A stretch of DNA of 53,635 nt from assembly GCA_021790895.1 (NCBI GenBank), contig JAJYFM010000005.1, forward strand, positions 1 to 53,635, in the 5' to 3' direction. Every line of letters starts with the position of its first letter. Position 1 is the first letter of the stretch. This document shows positions 16,198 through 24,353 of the stretch, piece by piece. The notes under the pieces were generated by a model that saw only the letters and a program-made list of their open reading frames with translations, had not been told where the DNA came from and made no database searches. Position numbers and translations under genes: made by a program. The DNA comes from a bacterium (GTDB lineage: Bacteria; Vulcanimicrobiota; Vulcanimicrobiia; Vulcanimicrobiales; Vulcanimicrobiaceae).

Positions 16198-17946
16198 GTG
16201 CTCTCGTACTTTCTCTACGCTCGGGGCGCAGAGGTTGGGGATGTCGCGTCCCTTCTCCACACCGCGGGTTTTGAAACCTATGAGGTCGAGTTCGATCGCT
16301 TGCTCGACGAAGGCGGCCTCGCCGCGTTCGGGGAGCCCGGCCCGACGATCCTCGTCGGCGACCCTCGCAACCACGACCTTGCAAAGCTCGCTGAGGATCC
16401 GCACGTTGTCGCGGTGCTCACGCCGCCGATCGAGCGCGTCTCGCTCGTCGCCGCCACCAGGGCGGCGACCCAGCTTGCCGCCGAGCGGTCGCAGACGGCG
16501 ACCCTGCTCAATGTCAGCCGCTCGCTCTCTTCGGAACGAGACCTCCCCACCCTCGAACGTTCGATCGTCCACAATGCGCGCGAGCTCACCGGCGCCGACG
16601 CCGGCAGCCTCTACCTCATCGAAGAGGTCGACGGCGTCAAGCATCTGCGCTTCGTCGTCGCGCAGACCGGACCAACCGACGAAGGGACGCTCTTCAATCG
16701 CGAGTTGCCGCTCAATACCGACTCCATCGCGGGCTACGTGGCGGTAACCGGCGAGAGCATCACGATCGACGACGCGTACCAACTCGATGCCAGCCATCCC
16801 TATTCGTTCAATCGCAGCTTCGACGAGAGCAATAATTATCGTTCGAAATCGATGATTGCGGTTGCCATGCGCAACCTCCGCGGTACGGTCATCGGAGCGA
16901 TTCAGTTAATCAATCGAAAGCCGGCGTTCGAAATCGTTCTCGACACACCGACACATACCGAGTCAATCGTCCGCCCCTTCGATCTTCACGATAGACGGGT
17001 TTTGGAAGCACTCGCATCGCAGGCCGCCATCGCCATTGAAAACGCGCGGCTCGTTGAATCGATTCAAAATCTTTTCGAGCGCTTCGTTCGCGCTTCTGTC
17101 AAGGCCATCGAAGTCCGCGACCGCTCGACACAGGGTCATTCGGAACGCGTCGCAGCTCTCACCGTCGCGCAAGCCGAGGCCGTCAATCACGTCCATTCGG
17201 GTCCGCTTTCCGATATGTATTTTACCTCCGACCAGTTACGGGAGCTGCGCTACGCGTCGCTCCTTCACGACTTCGGCAAAGTTGCGGTTCCGGAATATAT
17301 TTTTGGGAAAGCGAAAAAACTTCCGGACGGGCGACTCGATACCGTGCGACTTCGCTTTCTTCTTGCAATCGAGCAATGTCGCGATGAGGCGATGCGCGAA
17401 GAGTTGCGCGAACTGTTGGAGAAAATCCAGGCCGCAAACGAACCGAATGTCGTTGCCTCAGATGCCGATGACGCAATCGGACGCGCGATGCGTCACGCCT
17501 ACCAGGATAGCGGGGCGACACATCCGCTGCTCGATGATGTCGAACTCGCGTACTTGCGGATTCCGCGCGGATCGCTCTCGGATGCCGAGCGCGACCGCAT
17601 GCAAGAGCACGTAACGCAATCCTATCTTTTTCTGCGCGAGATTCCCTGGGGGGAGACCCCCTGGTACAACGTCGCCGAGTATGCCTACGGACATCACGAG
17701 CATCTCGACGGCACCGGCTATCCGCGCAAACTTTCCGGCGACGCGATCTCACCGCAAGTGCGCATGATGACGATCAGCGACGTCTACGATGCGTTGACGG
17801 CGACCGATCGCCCCTACAAAAAAGCGATGTCGATCGAACGCTCTCTCGATATTCTCACGAAGGAGTTCGCCGAACGAGGAAAGATCGATCGGCTCTTCCT
17901 CGATCTCTTCATCGAAAAGAAACTCTACGAAGCGAAGCTCGCGTAA
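16198..17946 (+). CDS. GAF domain plus HD-GYP phosphodiesterase-type signalling protein
   Basis: The predicted role is hydrolysis of cyclic di-GMP under control of an N-terminal sensor. The 582-aa product (GTG start) has an unassigned N-terminus of ~90 residues with a receiver-like pattern and a GAF domain at about residues 105-285. The HD-GYP domain carries 'QGHSERVAAL', 'LLHDFGKVAVPEY' (HD near residue 356) and 'HHEHLDGTGYP' (near 499). Between HD and GYP there is an extra, mostly helical stretch of roughly 90 residues. The gene diverges from the BCCP-like gene (77 bp). Its 3' end faces folK across a palindromic repeat. Key residues appear intact, so activity is plausible. Confidence 0.9.
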   Translation: MLSYFLYARGAEVGDVASLLHTAGFETYEVEFDRLLDEGGLAAFGEPGPTILVGDPRNHDLAKLAEDPHVVAVLTPPIERVSLVAATRAATQLAAERSQTATLLNVSRSLSSERDLPTLERSIVHNARELTGADAGSLYLIEEVDGVKHLRFVVAQTGPTDEGTLFNRELPLNTDSIAGYVAVTGESITIDDAYQLDASHPYSFNRSFDESNNYRSKSMIAVAMRNLRGTVIGAIQLINRKPAFEIVLDTPTHTESIVRPFDLHDRRVLEALASQAAIAIENARLVESIQNLFERFVRASVKAIEVRDRSTQGHSERVAALTVAQAEAVNHVHSGPLSDMYFTSDQLRELRYASLLHDFGKVAVPEYIFGKAKKLPDGRLDTVRLRFLLAIEQCRDEAMREELRELLEKIQAANEPNVVASDADDAIGRAMRHAYQDSGATHPLLDDVELAYLRIPRGSLSDAERDRMQEHVTQSYLFLREIPWGETPWYNVAEYAYGHHEHLDGTGYPRKLSGDAISPQVRMMTISDVYDALTATDRPYKKAMSIERSLDILTKEFAERGKIDRLFLDLFIEKKLYEAKLA

Positions 17947-17949
17947 CGA

Positions 17950-18112
17950 GCGCGCTTGTCAGCCCGAGTAGGGCGCCTGTTGTCAGCCCGAGTAGCGGCC
18001 GAAGGCCGCGTATCGAGGGCCCGATACGTCGCGCCTCGATACGCCGCGGAGCCTGTCCTGAGCGAGCGAAGCGAGTCGAAGGGGCGGCTACTCGGCGTGA
18101 CAAGAGGGAGCG
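17950..18112. repeat. Palindromic dispersed repeat between convergent genes (short copy)
   Basis: This stretch between the ends of the HD-GYP gene and folK is built from the same modules as 25704-26600. Two TGTCAGCCCGAGTAG arms and one GTATCGAGGGCCCG arm are followed by the inverse arms CCTCGATACG and CTACTCGGCGTGACA. Inserted between the inverse arms is the module CCTGTCCTGAGCGAGCGAAG continuing to GTCGAAGG, itself a partial palindrome. The whole can fold into a long hairpin on either strand and may end both converging transcripts. No coding potential is seen. Confidence 0.8.
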
Positions 18113-18583
18113 CTACTCGGCGGGGCCGACGATACGCTCGACCGACTCGCGTTCGCGGCGCGGCAACGCATCGCGCCACGCTTCGAACGCCGCGTCAATC
18201 TCGGCAAGCGGAACCAACACGAACGCGCGCTCGAAGAGATGACGATGCGGTATGCGCAAAAGATCGTCTTCGAAGCCGAGATCGTCGTAGAGAAGGATAT
18301 CGAGATCGATCGCGCGCGGCCCCCAGTGCTCTCCAGGAACGCGCCCCAAGCGGCGTTCGATCGTTTGGAGAGCAGCGAGCAACGCACGCGGTGCCAGCGC
18401 AGTCTCGATGCGCGCGACGGCGTTCGTGAAGTCAGGCTGATCGCGCTTCCCCCACGGGTCGGAACGATAGAGCGACGAGCGCGCGATCACGCGACCGAGT
18501 TCATGCAACGCATCGATCGCGCGTTCCACGGTCGCTGCGGCATCGCCGATATTTCCACCGATGCCGATCGTCGCGAGTGCCAT
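18113..18583 (-). CDS. folK: 6-hydroxymethyl-7,8-dihydropterin pyrophosphokinase
   Basis: FolK transfers pyrophosphate from ATP to hydroxymethyl-dihydropterin in folate synthesis. The 156-aa product shows 'IGIGGNIGD' at the N-terminus, 'SSLYRSDPWGKRDQPDFTNAV', and the kinase signature 'WGPRAIDLDILLYDD' with 'IPHRHLFERAFVLVPLAEI'. It overlaps the folB stop by one base (TAATG) and is the last gene of the moaC-mog-folCPBK operon. Its 3' end meets the palindromic repeat. Confidence 0.96.
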   Translation of the reverse strand: MALATIGIGGNIGDAAATVERAIDALHELGRVIARSSLYRSDPWGKRDQPDFTNAVARIETALAPRALLAALQTIERRLGRVPGEHWGPRAIDLDILLYDDLGFEDDLLRIPHRHLFERAFVLVPLAEIDAAFEAWRDALPRRERESVERIVGPAE

Positions 18584-18930
18584 TAACGACGCTGCGAGCA
18601 GCGCACTCCCGGCGTCGCTCCGTCGAGCAACCCGGGCTTCTCGATCGTCACCACCGCTTCGCGAACGCGCGCATCCTCGAAGCAGAGATCGAGGAGACGC
18701 TGCGCGAGCCGTTCGAGCAACGCATACGATTCCTCGGCGACTAACGCAACGATTCGTCGATGCAATGCAGCATAATCGAGCGTCGCCGCGAGGTCGTCGT
18801 TCAAACGTGCCCCACTTGCATCGAGTTCGCAGTGCACCTCGATTTCAAAACACTGCGCGCGCGAGCGTTCGCCCGGATCCGCGCCGTGTCGACCGTAGGC
18901 GCGGATACCGCGCAACGTTATGCGATCCAT
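18583..18930 (-). CDS. folB: Dihydroneopterin aldolase
   Basis: FolB cleaves dihydroneopterin to hydroxymethyl-dihydropterin and glycolaldehyde. The 115-aa product begins 'DRITLRGIRAYGRHGADPGERSRAQ', close to the family start with Tyr, His and Gly of the active site. It continues 'LDYAALHRRIVALV', 'LLERLAQRLLDL' and 'VTIEKPG'. It overlaps folP by 13 bp and folK by 1 bp, consistent with tight coupling. Confidence 0.94.
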   Translation of the reverse strand: MDRITLRGIRAYGRHGADPGERSRAQCFEIEVHCELDASGARLNDDLAATLDYAALHRRIVALVAEESYALLERLAQRLLDLCFEDARVREAVVTIEKPGLLDGATPGVRCSQRR

Positions 18931-19760
18931 GTCGTCGGCCTCCAGCCGCGAACGATCGCATCGGAGACCGCGACGACGTCGCGGGTCGCCGCGACATCGT
19001 GAACGCGCACGATATCGATGCCGGCGGAGACGGCGAGCGCCGTGGTTGCCGCGGTCGCGAAAATTCGCTCTTCGGGGCGACTGCGCCCGGCGAGCATCCC
19101 CAACGTCGATTTTCGCGAGGTACCCAAGAGCGTGGGAAATCCCAACGCAACGAGACGTTCCAGATGCGCGAGCAGCGTAACATTCTGCTCCGGCGTCTTT
19201 CCGAAGCCGATGCCGGGATCGAGCATGATGCGATCCGCCGGAATGCCCCTCTGTTGCGCGCGAACGGCATCGGCGAGCAACGCACGAAGCACCTCCTCGA
19301 CGATATCGCCGTCGAAGAGTTGCTCGCGGTTATGCATGATCGCAATCGACGCCCCGCTTTCGAGGGTGAGGTCGAGCATTTCGTCACTCGCGCCCCAGAT
19401 TGAATTGACGCAATCTGCACCGGCGGCGAGCGCAGCTCGCGCGACCTCGGGTTTGTAGGTGTCGATGGAGATCGGCCAATCGGGATAGCGCTCGCGCACC
19501 GCGCGAACCACGGGCAATACCCGCTCCAATTCCTCAGCGACGGCGACCGGCGCGTGCCCCGGGCGCGTCGACTCACCACCGATATCGATCGTGTCGGCAC
19601 CGGCGTCGTGCTGCGCTTCCGCTCGCTGCACCGCCTCACGCACGGCGAGCCTCCCGTCTCCAGAGAACGAGTCGGGGGTGACGTTGAGAATCCCCATGAC
19701 GAGCGTCTTTTTGTTTCGCTCGAAACTCCGGTCGCGAAACCGCACTGCTACCGCGCTCAT
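18918..19760 (-). CDS. folP: Dihydropteroate synthase
   Basis: FolP joins p-aminobenzoate to the pterin pyrophosphate and is the sulfonamide target. From the ATG at 19760 (~280 aa) it carries 'VMGILNVTPDSFSGDG', 'ADTIDIGGESTRPG', 'ISIDTYKPEVARAALAAGAD', 'ILDPGIGFGKT'-like 'MLDPGIGFGKTPEQN', 'LLGTSRKSTLG' and 'IVRVHDVAATRD'. The track ORF begins further upstream, antisense-like within folC. The chosen start overlaps the folC stop as ATGA. Confidence 0.96.
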   Translation of the reverse strand: MSAVAVRFRDRSFERNKKTLVMGILNVTPDSFSGDGRLAVREAVQRAEAQHDAGADTIDIGGESTRPGHAPVAVAEELERVLPVVRAVRERYPDWPISIDTYKPEVARAALAAGADCVNSIWGASDEMLDLTLESGASIAIMHNREQLFDGDIVEEVLRALLADAVRAQQRGIPADRIMLDPGIGFGKTPEQNVTLLAHLERLVALGFPTLLGTSRKSTLGMLAGRSRPEERIFATAATTALAVSAGIDIVRVHDVAATRDVVAVSDAIVRGWRPTTWIA

Positions 19761-21082
19761 CCGATCGACGAAAGACGCTGTTGCGTCTCGAGAAGACTCG
19801 GGCGCAGCGCGGCGACGACGAAAGTCGACCCGGTGACGACGACGATGCCGGAGGGCCCGGCGCGTTCGCGCGCACGCGCGAGTGCTTCGCCGGGGTCGTC
19901 GCAGCATTCGTTTGCGATTCCCAACTCATCGGCGATTCGCGCGAGATATTCGGGCGACCGCGCGGGGCGCCCGTCGGCATCAAACGATGTGAGCACGAAA
20001 AATCGTCCCGGCTGCGCGAAAGCGGCGAGAATCGCCCGCGCATTTTTGCTTTCACCAACGCCGATGACGAAGGTCTGCGCGCGCTCGCCGAAGCGTTCGC
20101 GCAACGCATCAGCGAGCGAACGCGCCTTCTGTTCGTTGTGCGCGATATCGACGAGCACGGAGGGTGCGCCCGGAAAGATCTCCATGCGCCCGGGGATACG
20201 AACCTCCGCCAAGCCGTCCTCGATCTCGGTGCGACTCGGACGGAGTGCCGGCGGCAAGGCTTCCAACGCAAGCACGGCAGTTACGGCATTCGTCCGCTGA
20301 AAGCCGCCGAGGATCGGCAAACGAATGCGATAGTTCTCGACTGCGGTGCGAATGGCGAATCGCTGTTCGAATGCTTCGACTTCGATCTCGTCGATCCGGG
20401 CATGCGTCGCACTCTCGATCAGCGGTGCGCCGACCCGTGCACAGATCGTCGCAATCGTCGAACGCGCGGGCTCCTCCGAGACCGAGCTGACGAGCGGAAC
20501 GCCGCTTTTTGCGATCCCCGCTTTTTCAGCGGCGATCGCCTCGAGCGTGTCGCCGAGAATCTCCTGATGGTCGTAGCCGATGCTCGTGATCGCACAGACG
20601 GTCGGGGAAACGACATTTGTTCCATCGAGCCGCCCACCCAAACCCACTTCGATGACCGCGACATCGACTGCTTCGCGCGCGAAATAGAGAAACGTCAGCG
20701 CGAGCAGCATTTCGTAGTAGCTCGCCGCTCCATAGCGCCCTGCAATGCTCTCGAACGCGGGAAGCATCTCCGAAAAAAGTTCGGCGAAGCGTTCGCGCGC
20801 GATCGGTACGCCGCCGATCCGAGCGCGCTCGGTCATCGATTGCAAATGTGGTTTGACGTGCAGGCCGACACGCAGCGCGTGCCGCCGCAAAACGCGCTCG
20901 ATCATCGTCGCCGTCGAGCCTTTGCCGCTGGTGCCGGCGACATGGACGACGGGGTAACGTCGGTGCGGGTCGCCAAGCATCTCCAGCAGCGCCGTCATAC
21001 GTTCTAATCCGTAATTCGTGTGTCCGGAGCGGTGCTCGCCGATACTCGCGAGTAAATAACGCTCCGCCTCTTCAAACCTCAT
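19757..21082 (-). CDS. folC: Folylpolyglutamate synthase / dihydrofolate synthase
   Basis: FolC adds glutamate to dihydropteroate and folates. The 441-aa product has 'ERMTALLEMLGDP', the P-loop 'VVHVAGTSGKGSTATM', 'VKPHLQSMTERARI', 'VAVIEVGLGGRLDGTNVV', 'SIGYDHQEILGDTLEAIAAEKAGIAK' and the C-terminal Mur-ligase-like domain with 'VLVDIAHNEQKARSL'. In the last motif the usual D-G-A-H-N reads D-I-A-H-N. Its ends overlap mog and folP by 4 bp each. Confidence 0.96.
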   Translation of the reverse strand: MRFEEAERYLLASIGEHRSGHTNYGLERMTALLEMLGDPHRRYPVVHVAGTSGKGSTATMIERVLRRHALRVGLHVKPHLQSMTERARIGGVPIARERFAELFSEMLPAFESIAGRYGAASYYEMLLALTFLYFAREAVDVAVIEVGLGGRLDGTNVVSPTVCAITSIGYDHQEILGDTLEAIAAEKAGIAKSGVPLVSSVSEEPARSTIATICARVGAPLIESATHARIDEIEVEAFEQRFAIRTAVENYRIRLPILGGFQRTNAVTAVLALEALPPALRPSRTEIEDGLAEVRIPGRMEIFPGAPSVLVDIAHNEQKARSLADALRERFGERAQTFVIGVGESKNARAILAAFAQPGRFFVLTSFDADGRPARSPEYLARIADELGIANECCDDPGEALARARERAGPSGIVVVTGSTFVVAALRPSLLETQQRLSSIG

Positions 21083-21564
21083 GAGTGATCGGTCGGTCGC
21101 TCCGAAAGCAGCTCCATTGCATGCGGTAACGTCGGGAGAAGGACGTCGAGCGACTCTGCAACGGCTCGCGGGCTACCGGGAAGATTCACGATGAGCGTAC
21201 GATGGCGCACCCCCGCCAACGCACGCGAGAGCATCGCCGTGCGCACGCGAGGCAACGCCGCGGCGCGAATCGCTTCGGCGATCCCGGGAACCTCGTAGTC
21301 GAGCACAGCAGCCGTCGCCTGCGGTGTGCGGTCGCGCGGAGCGATCCCGGTGCCGCCGCTCGTGAGGATACAATCGGCGCGTTCCCCATCGGCTAGGTCG
21401 ATAAGCTCGGCTTGCAGCGCGGCTGGATCGTCGGGAAGAACGATCGCGCGCACGATCTCGTAGACAGGCTCAAGGCGTTCGCGAAAGACCGGAAGGCAGC
21501 CGTCCTCGCGTTCACCCGCGGCAGCGCGGTCGGAGAGCACGATGCACGCAACGCGGTACTTCAT
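21079..21564 (-). CDS. MogA/MoaB-family molybdopterin adenylyltransferase-type protein
   Basis: Members of this family adenylate molybdopterin before metal insertion. From the ATG at 21564 (~161 aa), after 'YRVACIVLSDRAAAGEREDGC', the sequence has the signature 'CILTSGGTGIAPRDRTPQAT' and the later 'LIVNLPGSPRAVAESLDVLLPTLPHAMELL'. The track ORF extends into moaC. It overlaps moaC upstream and folC downstream by ATGA, placing a molybdenum cofactor gene inside a folate operon. Whether it corresponds to Mog or to MoaB cannot be decided from sequence alone. Confidence 0.93.
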   Translation of the reverse strand: MKYRVACIVLSDRAAAGEREDGCLPVFRERLEPVYEIVRAIVLPDDPAALQAELIDLADGERADCILTSGGTGIAPRDRTPQATAAVLDYEVPGIAEAIRAAALPRVRTAMLSRALAGVRHRTLIVNLPGSPRAVAESLDVLLPTLPHAMELLSERPTDHS

Positions 21565-22049
21565 CGTTCGGCGGTCCACGTGCCGCTCTTCCCGCCGCGT
21601 TTCTCCAGCAAGCGCACCCCCTCGATGACGATCGCTCGATCGAGTGCTTTGCACATATCGTAGATCGTCAGCGCGGCGAGATTCGCCGCCATCAACGCTT
21701 CCATCTCGACGCCGGTCTGCCCCGAGGTACGCGCCTCGCTCTCGATCCGCAGCCGAGCGGGCTCGGCCCACGTCAACGTGACCGCGATGTGGCTGAGCGC
21801 AACCGGGTGCGCCAGCGGGATCAGGTTCGCGGTCTGCTTTGCGGCCATGATGCCGGCGATTTGAGCCGTCACGAAGGCGTCCCCCTTCGGTCCCATCGCC
21901 CTCCGGAGCGATTCCGCCGCTTCGGGAGCGAGGCGAACGAACGCCTCGGCACGGGCGAAGCGTTCGGTCGTTGCTTTCTTGCCGACGTCGACCATCGAAA
22001 TAGCTCCGTCGGTGTTTAAGTGTGAGGGTTTCGGCACATCAGTCGTCAA
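21561..22049 (-). CDS. moaC: Cyclic pyranopterin monophosphate synthase MoaC
   Basis: MoaC acts with MoaA to convert GTP to cyclic pyranopterin monophosphate. The 162-aa product has 'SHLNTDGAISMVDVGKKATTE', 'GDAFVTAQIAGIMAAKQTANLIPLAHPVALSH', 'TGVEMEALMAANLAALTIYDMCKA' and 'GVRLLEKRGGKSG', i.e. the complete family pattern. The start is a TTG at 22049 (or GTG 22037); an ATG at 21995 has a better ribosome-binding site but would cut conserved residues. Only 12 bp separate it from the divergent double HD-GYP-like gene. No moaA is in the window. Confidence 0.94.
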   Translation of the reverse strand: MTTDVPKPSHLNTDGAISMVDVGKKATTERFARAEAFVRLAPEAAESLRRAMGPKGDAFVTAQIAGIMAAKQTANLIPLAHPVALSHIAVTLTWAEPARLRIESEARTSGQTGVEMEALMAANLAALTIYDMCKALDRAIVIEGVRLLEKRGGKSGTWTAER

Positions 22050-22061
22050 AGAGGGTCGCTA

Positions 22062-23240
22062 ATGGCGCTATTCCAGGAAGCAGACGGCGATCCTCGGGTC
22101 GCGCTCGATCGGCTCGCCGATGTGCTGTCGTACTACGGAGCAGTCGGAGATGCGGCCGCCGAGCTAGCTTTTGGCTTTTCGTTGCGAAAGGCTGCATTTG
22201 CGCGTTCCATCGCCGTCGCCCTCGACGTCGACGAACGGCTTCTCGATGCCGTTACGATCGCCGGACTGATGCACGCCGTCGGCTCGCTCGGAAACCCGGC
22301 GTTGGTGCGCGATAGCGATCTTCCCGAACGCCTTGCGACGATGGAACGCTGGGATATTCCCGCCTCGGGGGCACGCGTCTGTGCGGCGATCGGTGCGATT
22401 CCGGAGGCGGTCGCCGATATCGTGCGCTGGCAAAGCGAGGCCTGGGACGGCACCGGATTCCCCGACCAGCTCCGCTGGAACGGCATTCCGGTTCCTTCGG
22501 TCGCACTCGCACTCGCCGACCGACTCGTTCGCGCAAACGAACCGGAGGAAGCGCTCGCAAGTATCTCCGAGGAAGCGGGGCGCACCTTCGCTCCAGCACA
22601 CGCGCGCGCATTCATGTTGTGGTTTCATCAGAGCGGAGCCGAAGCGGAGCCTTTCAGCTTCCCGCGCAGCATATTGCGTCCCGAAGCGAGCGATCCCGGA
22701 GATCTTCTCCTGGAGATCGCCGACCGCATCGATCGGCATCTCGGGGTTCCGGGTCGCGCGCGCAACGTATTGCGCCTCTCCGAAGCAAGCGCTCGCTCCT
22801 TAGGTTGCAGCGCCGGCGAGATCGAAGCGCTGCGCATCGCCGCGCTCGCGTTTGGAGCCGGCGAACTTCACGACAGTTTTGAGAGCACGCTCGACCCGCT
22901 CGTTCGCCTGGGCCTCGAGCGGCGCGCCGAACATGCACGCGAAGGGGCGCGCCTTCTCGCGAACCTGCCGTCGCTCGCCGCCGCGGCTCCGCTCGTAGCC
23001 GCGCGCGCCGAGTGGTTCGACGGAACCGGAAAACCCGCAGGGCTCGGGCGCGACGCGATTCCCATCGGCGCGCGCATCCTTGCCACCGCGATTGCCTACG
23101 ATGCGATCGACATCGACACCCGCGAACGCCCTGCCGCTCGCCGCGCGACCGCCGGCGAACGACTCGACGGTGCGGCGGGCACGCATTTCGACCCGCGCGT
23201 CGTCACCGCCGTGCTCGACGCTGCAAAGGCGCACGCATGA
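22062..23240 (+). CDS. Tandem degenerate HD-GYP-like protein
   Basis: The 392-aa product consists of two HD-GYP-like halves. The first has 'GLMHAVGSLGNP' where an HD motif would be (H-A instead of H-D) and 'WQSEAWDGTGFP' (about residues 122-133) in place of HHExxDGxGYP. The second has 'AFGAGELHD' and 'ARAEWFDGTGKPAGL' (near residue 315), again without the His pair and with GKP instead of GYP. Metal ligands are thus largely lost, and a non-catalytic, binding or scaffolding role is inferred. It starts at an ATG with GAGGG 8 bases upstream. It is translationally coupled (ATGA) to the following methyltransferase-like gene. Confidence 0.75.
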   Translation: MALFQEADGDPRVALDRLADVLSYYGAVGDAAAELAFGFSLRKAAFARSIAVALDVDERLLDAVTIAGLMHAVGSLGNPALVRDSDLPERLATMERWDIPASGARVCAAIGAIPEAVADIVRWQSEAWDGTGFPDQLRWNGIPVPSVALALADRLVRANEPEEALASISEEAGRTFAPAHARAFMLWFHQSGAEAEPFSFPRSILRPEASDPGDLLLEIADRIDRHLGVPGRARNVLRLSEASARSLGCSAGEIEALRIAALAFGAGELHDSFESTLDPLVRLGLERRAEHAREGARLLANLPSLAAAAPLVAARAEWFDGTGKPAGLGRDAIPIGARILATAIAYDAIDIDTRERPAARRATAGERLDGAAGTHFDPRVVTAVLDAAKAHA

Positions 23241-24151
23241 TCGAACTTCACGAGCGGACGCGTCGCATCTCGCCGACGCGAATTCATGAAATATTGCTGC
23301 GCTACGGAGCGAAGAGTCTCGTCGATCCCTTCATGGGCTTGCCGACCCATCTCAATTATCTCAAACGCCACGGCATCGCCGTTCACGGCGGCGACGTTCT
23401 CGAATGGTTCGTGCGCGTCGGCGAGGGCATCGTCGTCAACGATCTGACGATTCTTCGCGATCACGAAGTTGCCGAGATCGTCGAAATGATTCCCGGCCGC
23501 ATCTATGCCCTCGACCTCTTTAAAGCGTGGGAGGGCGTCTTTTTCACCGAAGAACAGTGCGTCTATCTCGGCGTGTGGTTCGACAACGTCCGCAATCTTC
23601 GTAGCGACGGTCAGACCGGGCTTGCGATTCTCGGTCTCTGGCGCGTCTTCTGCTATTGGTTACAGAAGGCGCAGGAGCCCGACGAGATGCCCGATCTTCC
23701 GCCGAGCGAACTCGCGTGGTACTACATTCGCCAGACCGAACGCTGGGTTGCGAGCAACATGCGGCGCAACACCGTCCGACAGAGTGACGTCATGCAGACG
23801 CTGGAACGGCAACAAGCCGATGCGCTTCTCTTCGCACCGCCGCCGCGCAATGCACTCCACCACGCCGATCCGCGTATTTGGATGTGGGAGGCATGGTGGC
23901 AGGGCAACCCCTACTTCACGCTCGAGCATGCATACCGCGACACGCTCTTCGGCGCGCGATCGAGCGATCCGGCGGCCTATCAACGCTCGCTCGCCGGCAT
24001 TCTCTCAGAAGCGGCTGAGTTTCCGCTCCTCATCGTGGCGACCAACGAATCGCGCCTCGGGGAGATCGAACCCCTCGTCCGCAACGCGCGCGCGAAGGTC
24101 GAGTGCTACGCGCCCAACGACAGCGAGATCTACCTCATCGCGACGACGTAG
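23237..24151 (+). CDS. Degenerate D12-class DNA methyltransferase-like protein, function unknown
   Basis: I do not firmly recognise this 304-aa protein. Its N-terminus resembles the SAM-binding start of D12/Dam-type adenine methyltransferases: 'SLVDPFMGLPTHLNYLKRHG', then 'HGGDVLEWF' and 'VVNDLTILRD'. Where the catalytic D-P-P-Y would be expected it has 'ADALLFAPPPRN'. The last third is Trp/Tyr-rich and ends 'LLIVATNES...VECYAPND'. The likely reading is a catalytically inactive or repurposed methyltransferase fold. It overlaps the upstream double HD-GYP-like gene by ATGA, so the two may form a complex. Its 3' end overlaps the convergent small membrane gene by 17 bp. Low certainty on family. 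Confidence 0.5.
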   Translation: MIELHERTRRISPTRIHEILLRYGAKSLVDPFMGLPTHLNYLKRHGIAVHGGDVLEWFVRVGEGIVVNDLTILRDHEVAEIVEMIPGRIYALDLFKAWEGVFFTEEQCVYLGVWFDNVRNLRSDGQTGLAILGLWRVFCYWLQKAQEPDEMPDLPPSELAWYYIRQTERWVASNMRRNTVRQSDVMQTLERQQADALLFAPPPRNALHHADPRIWMWEAWWQGNPYFTLEHAYRDTLFGARSSDPAAYQRSLAGILSEAAEFPLLIVATNESRLGEIEPLVRNARAKVECYAPNDSEIYLIATT

Positions 24152-24353
24152 CGTCGCTTCCCTGAAAACGCACCCACAGTAACGCGAGTACCCCAAGCAC
24201 CGCATAAAGAATCGTGTGCTTGTAATTGTGCATCGGGCTATGTCCGAAGATCAGCGCCGATTGAAAAGTACCGGTCCAACTGAGAACCGCGAGAATAAAA
24301 AAGAGCACCGCGACGATCAATCCGAGAAGCTTCACGAAATGATTCCTTTCCAT
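24135..24353 (-). CDS. Small two-helix membrane protein
   Basis: This is a 72-residue protein with two hydrophobic helices ('LLGLIVAVLFFILAVLSW' and 'TILYAVLGVLALLWVRF') separated by a short loop ('GHSPMHNYKH'). The ATG at 24353 lies inside the last codons of uppP (22-bp overlap) and the stop overlaps the convergent gene by 17 bp. It resembles short conserved membrane proteins with a histidine-containing loop. No function is proposed. The ORF track only shows it embedded in a longer artefact. Confidence 0.65.
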   Translation of the reverse strand: MERNHFVKLLGLIVAVLFFILAVLSWTGTFQSALIFGHSPMHNYKHTILYAVLGVLALLWVRFQGSDATSSR

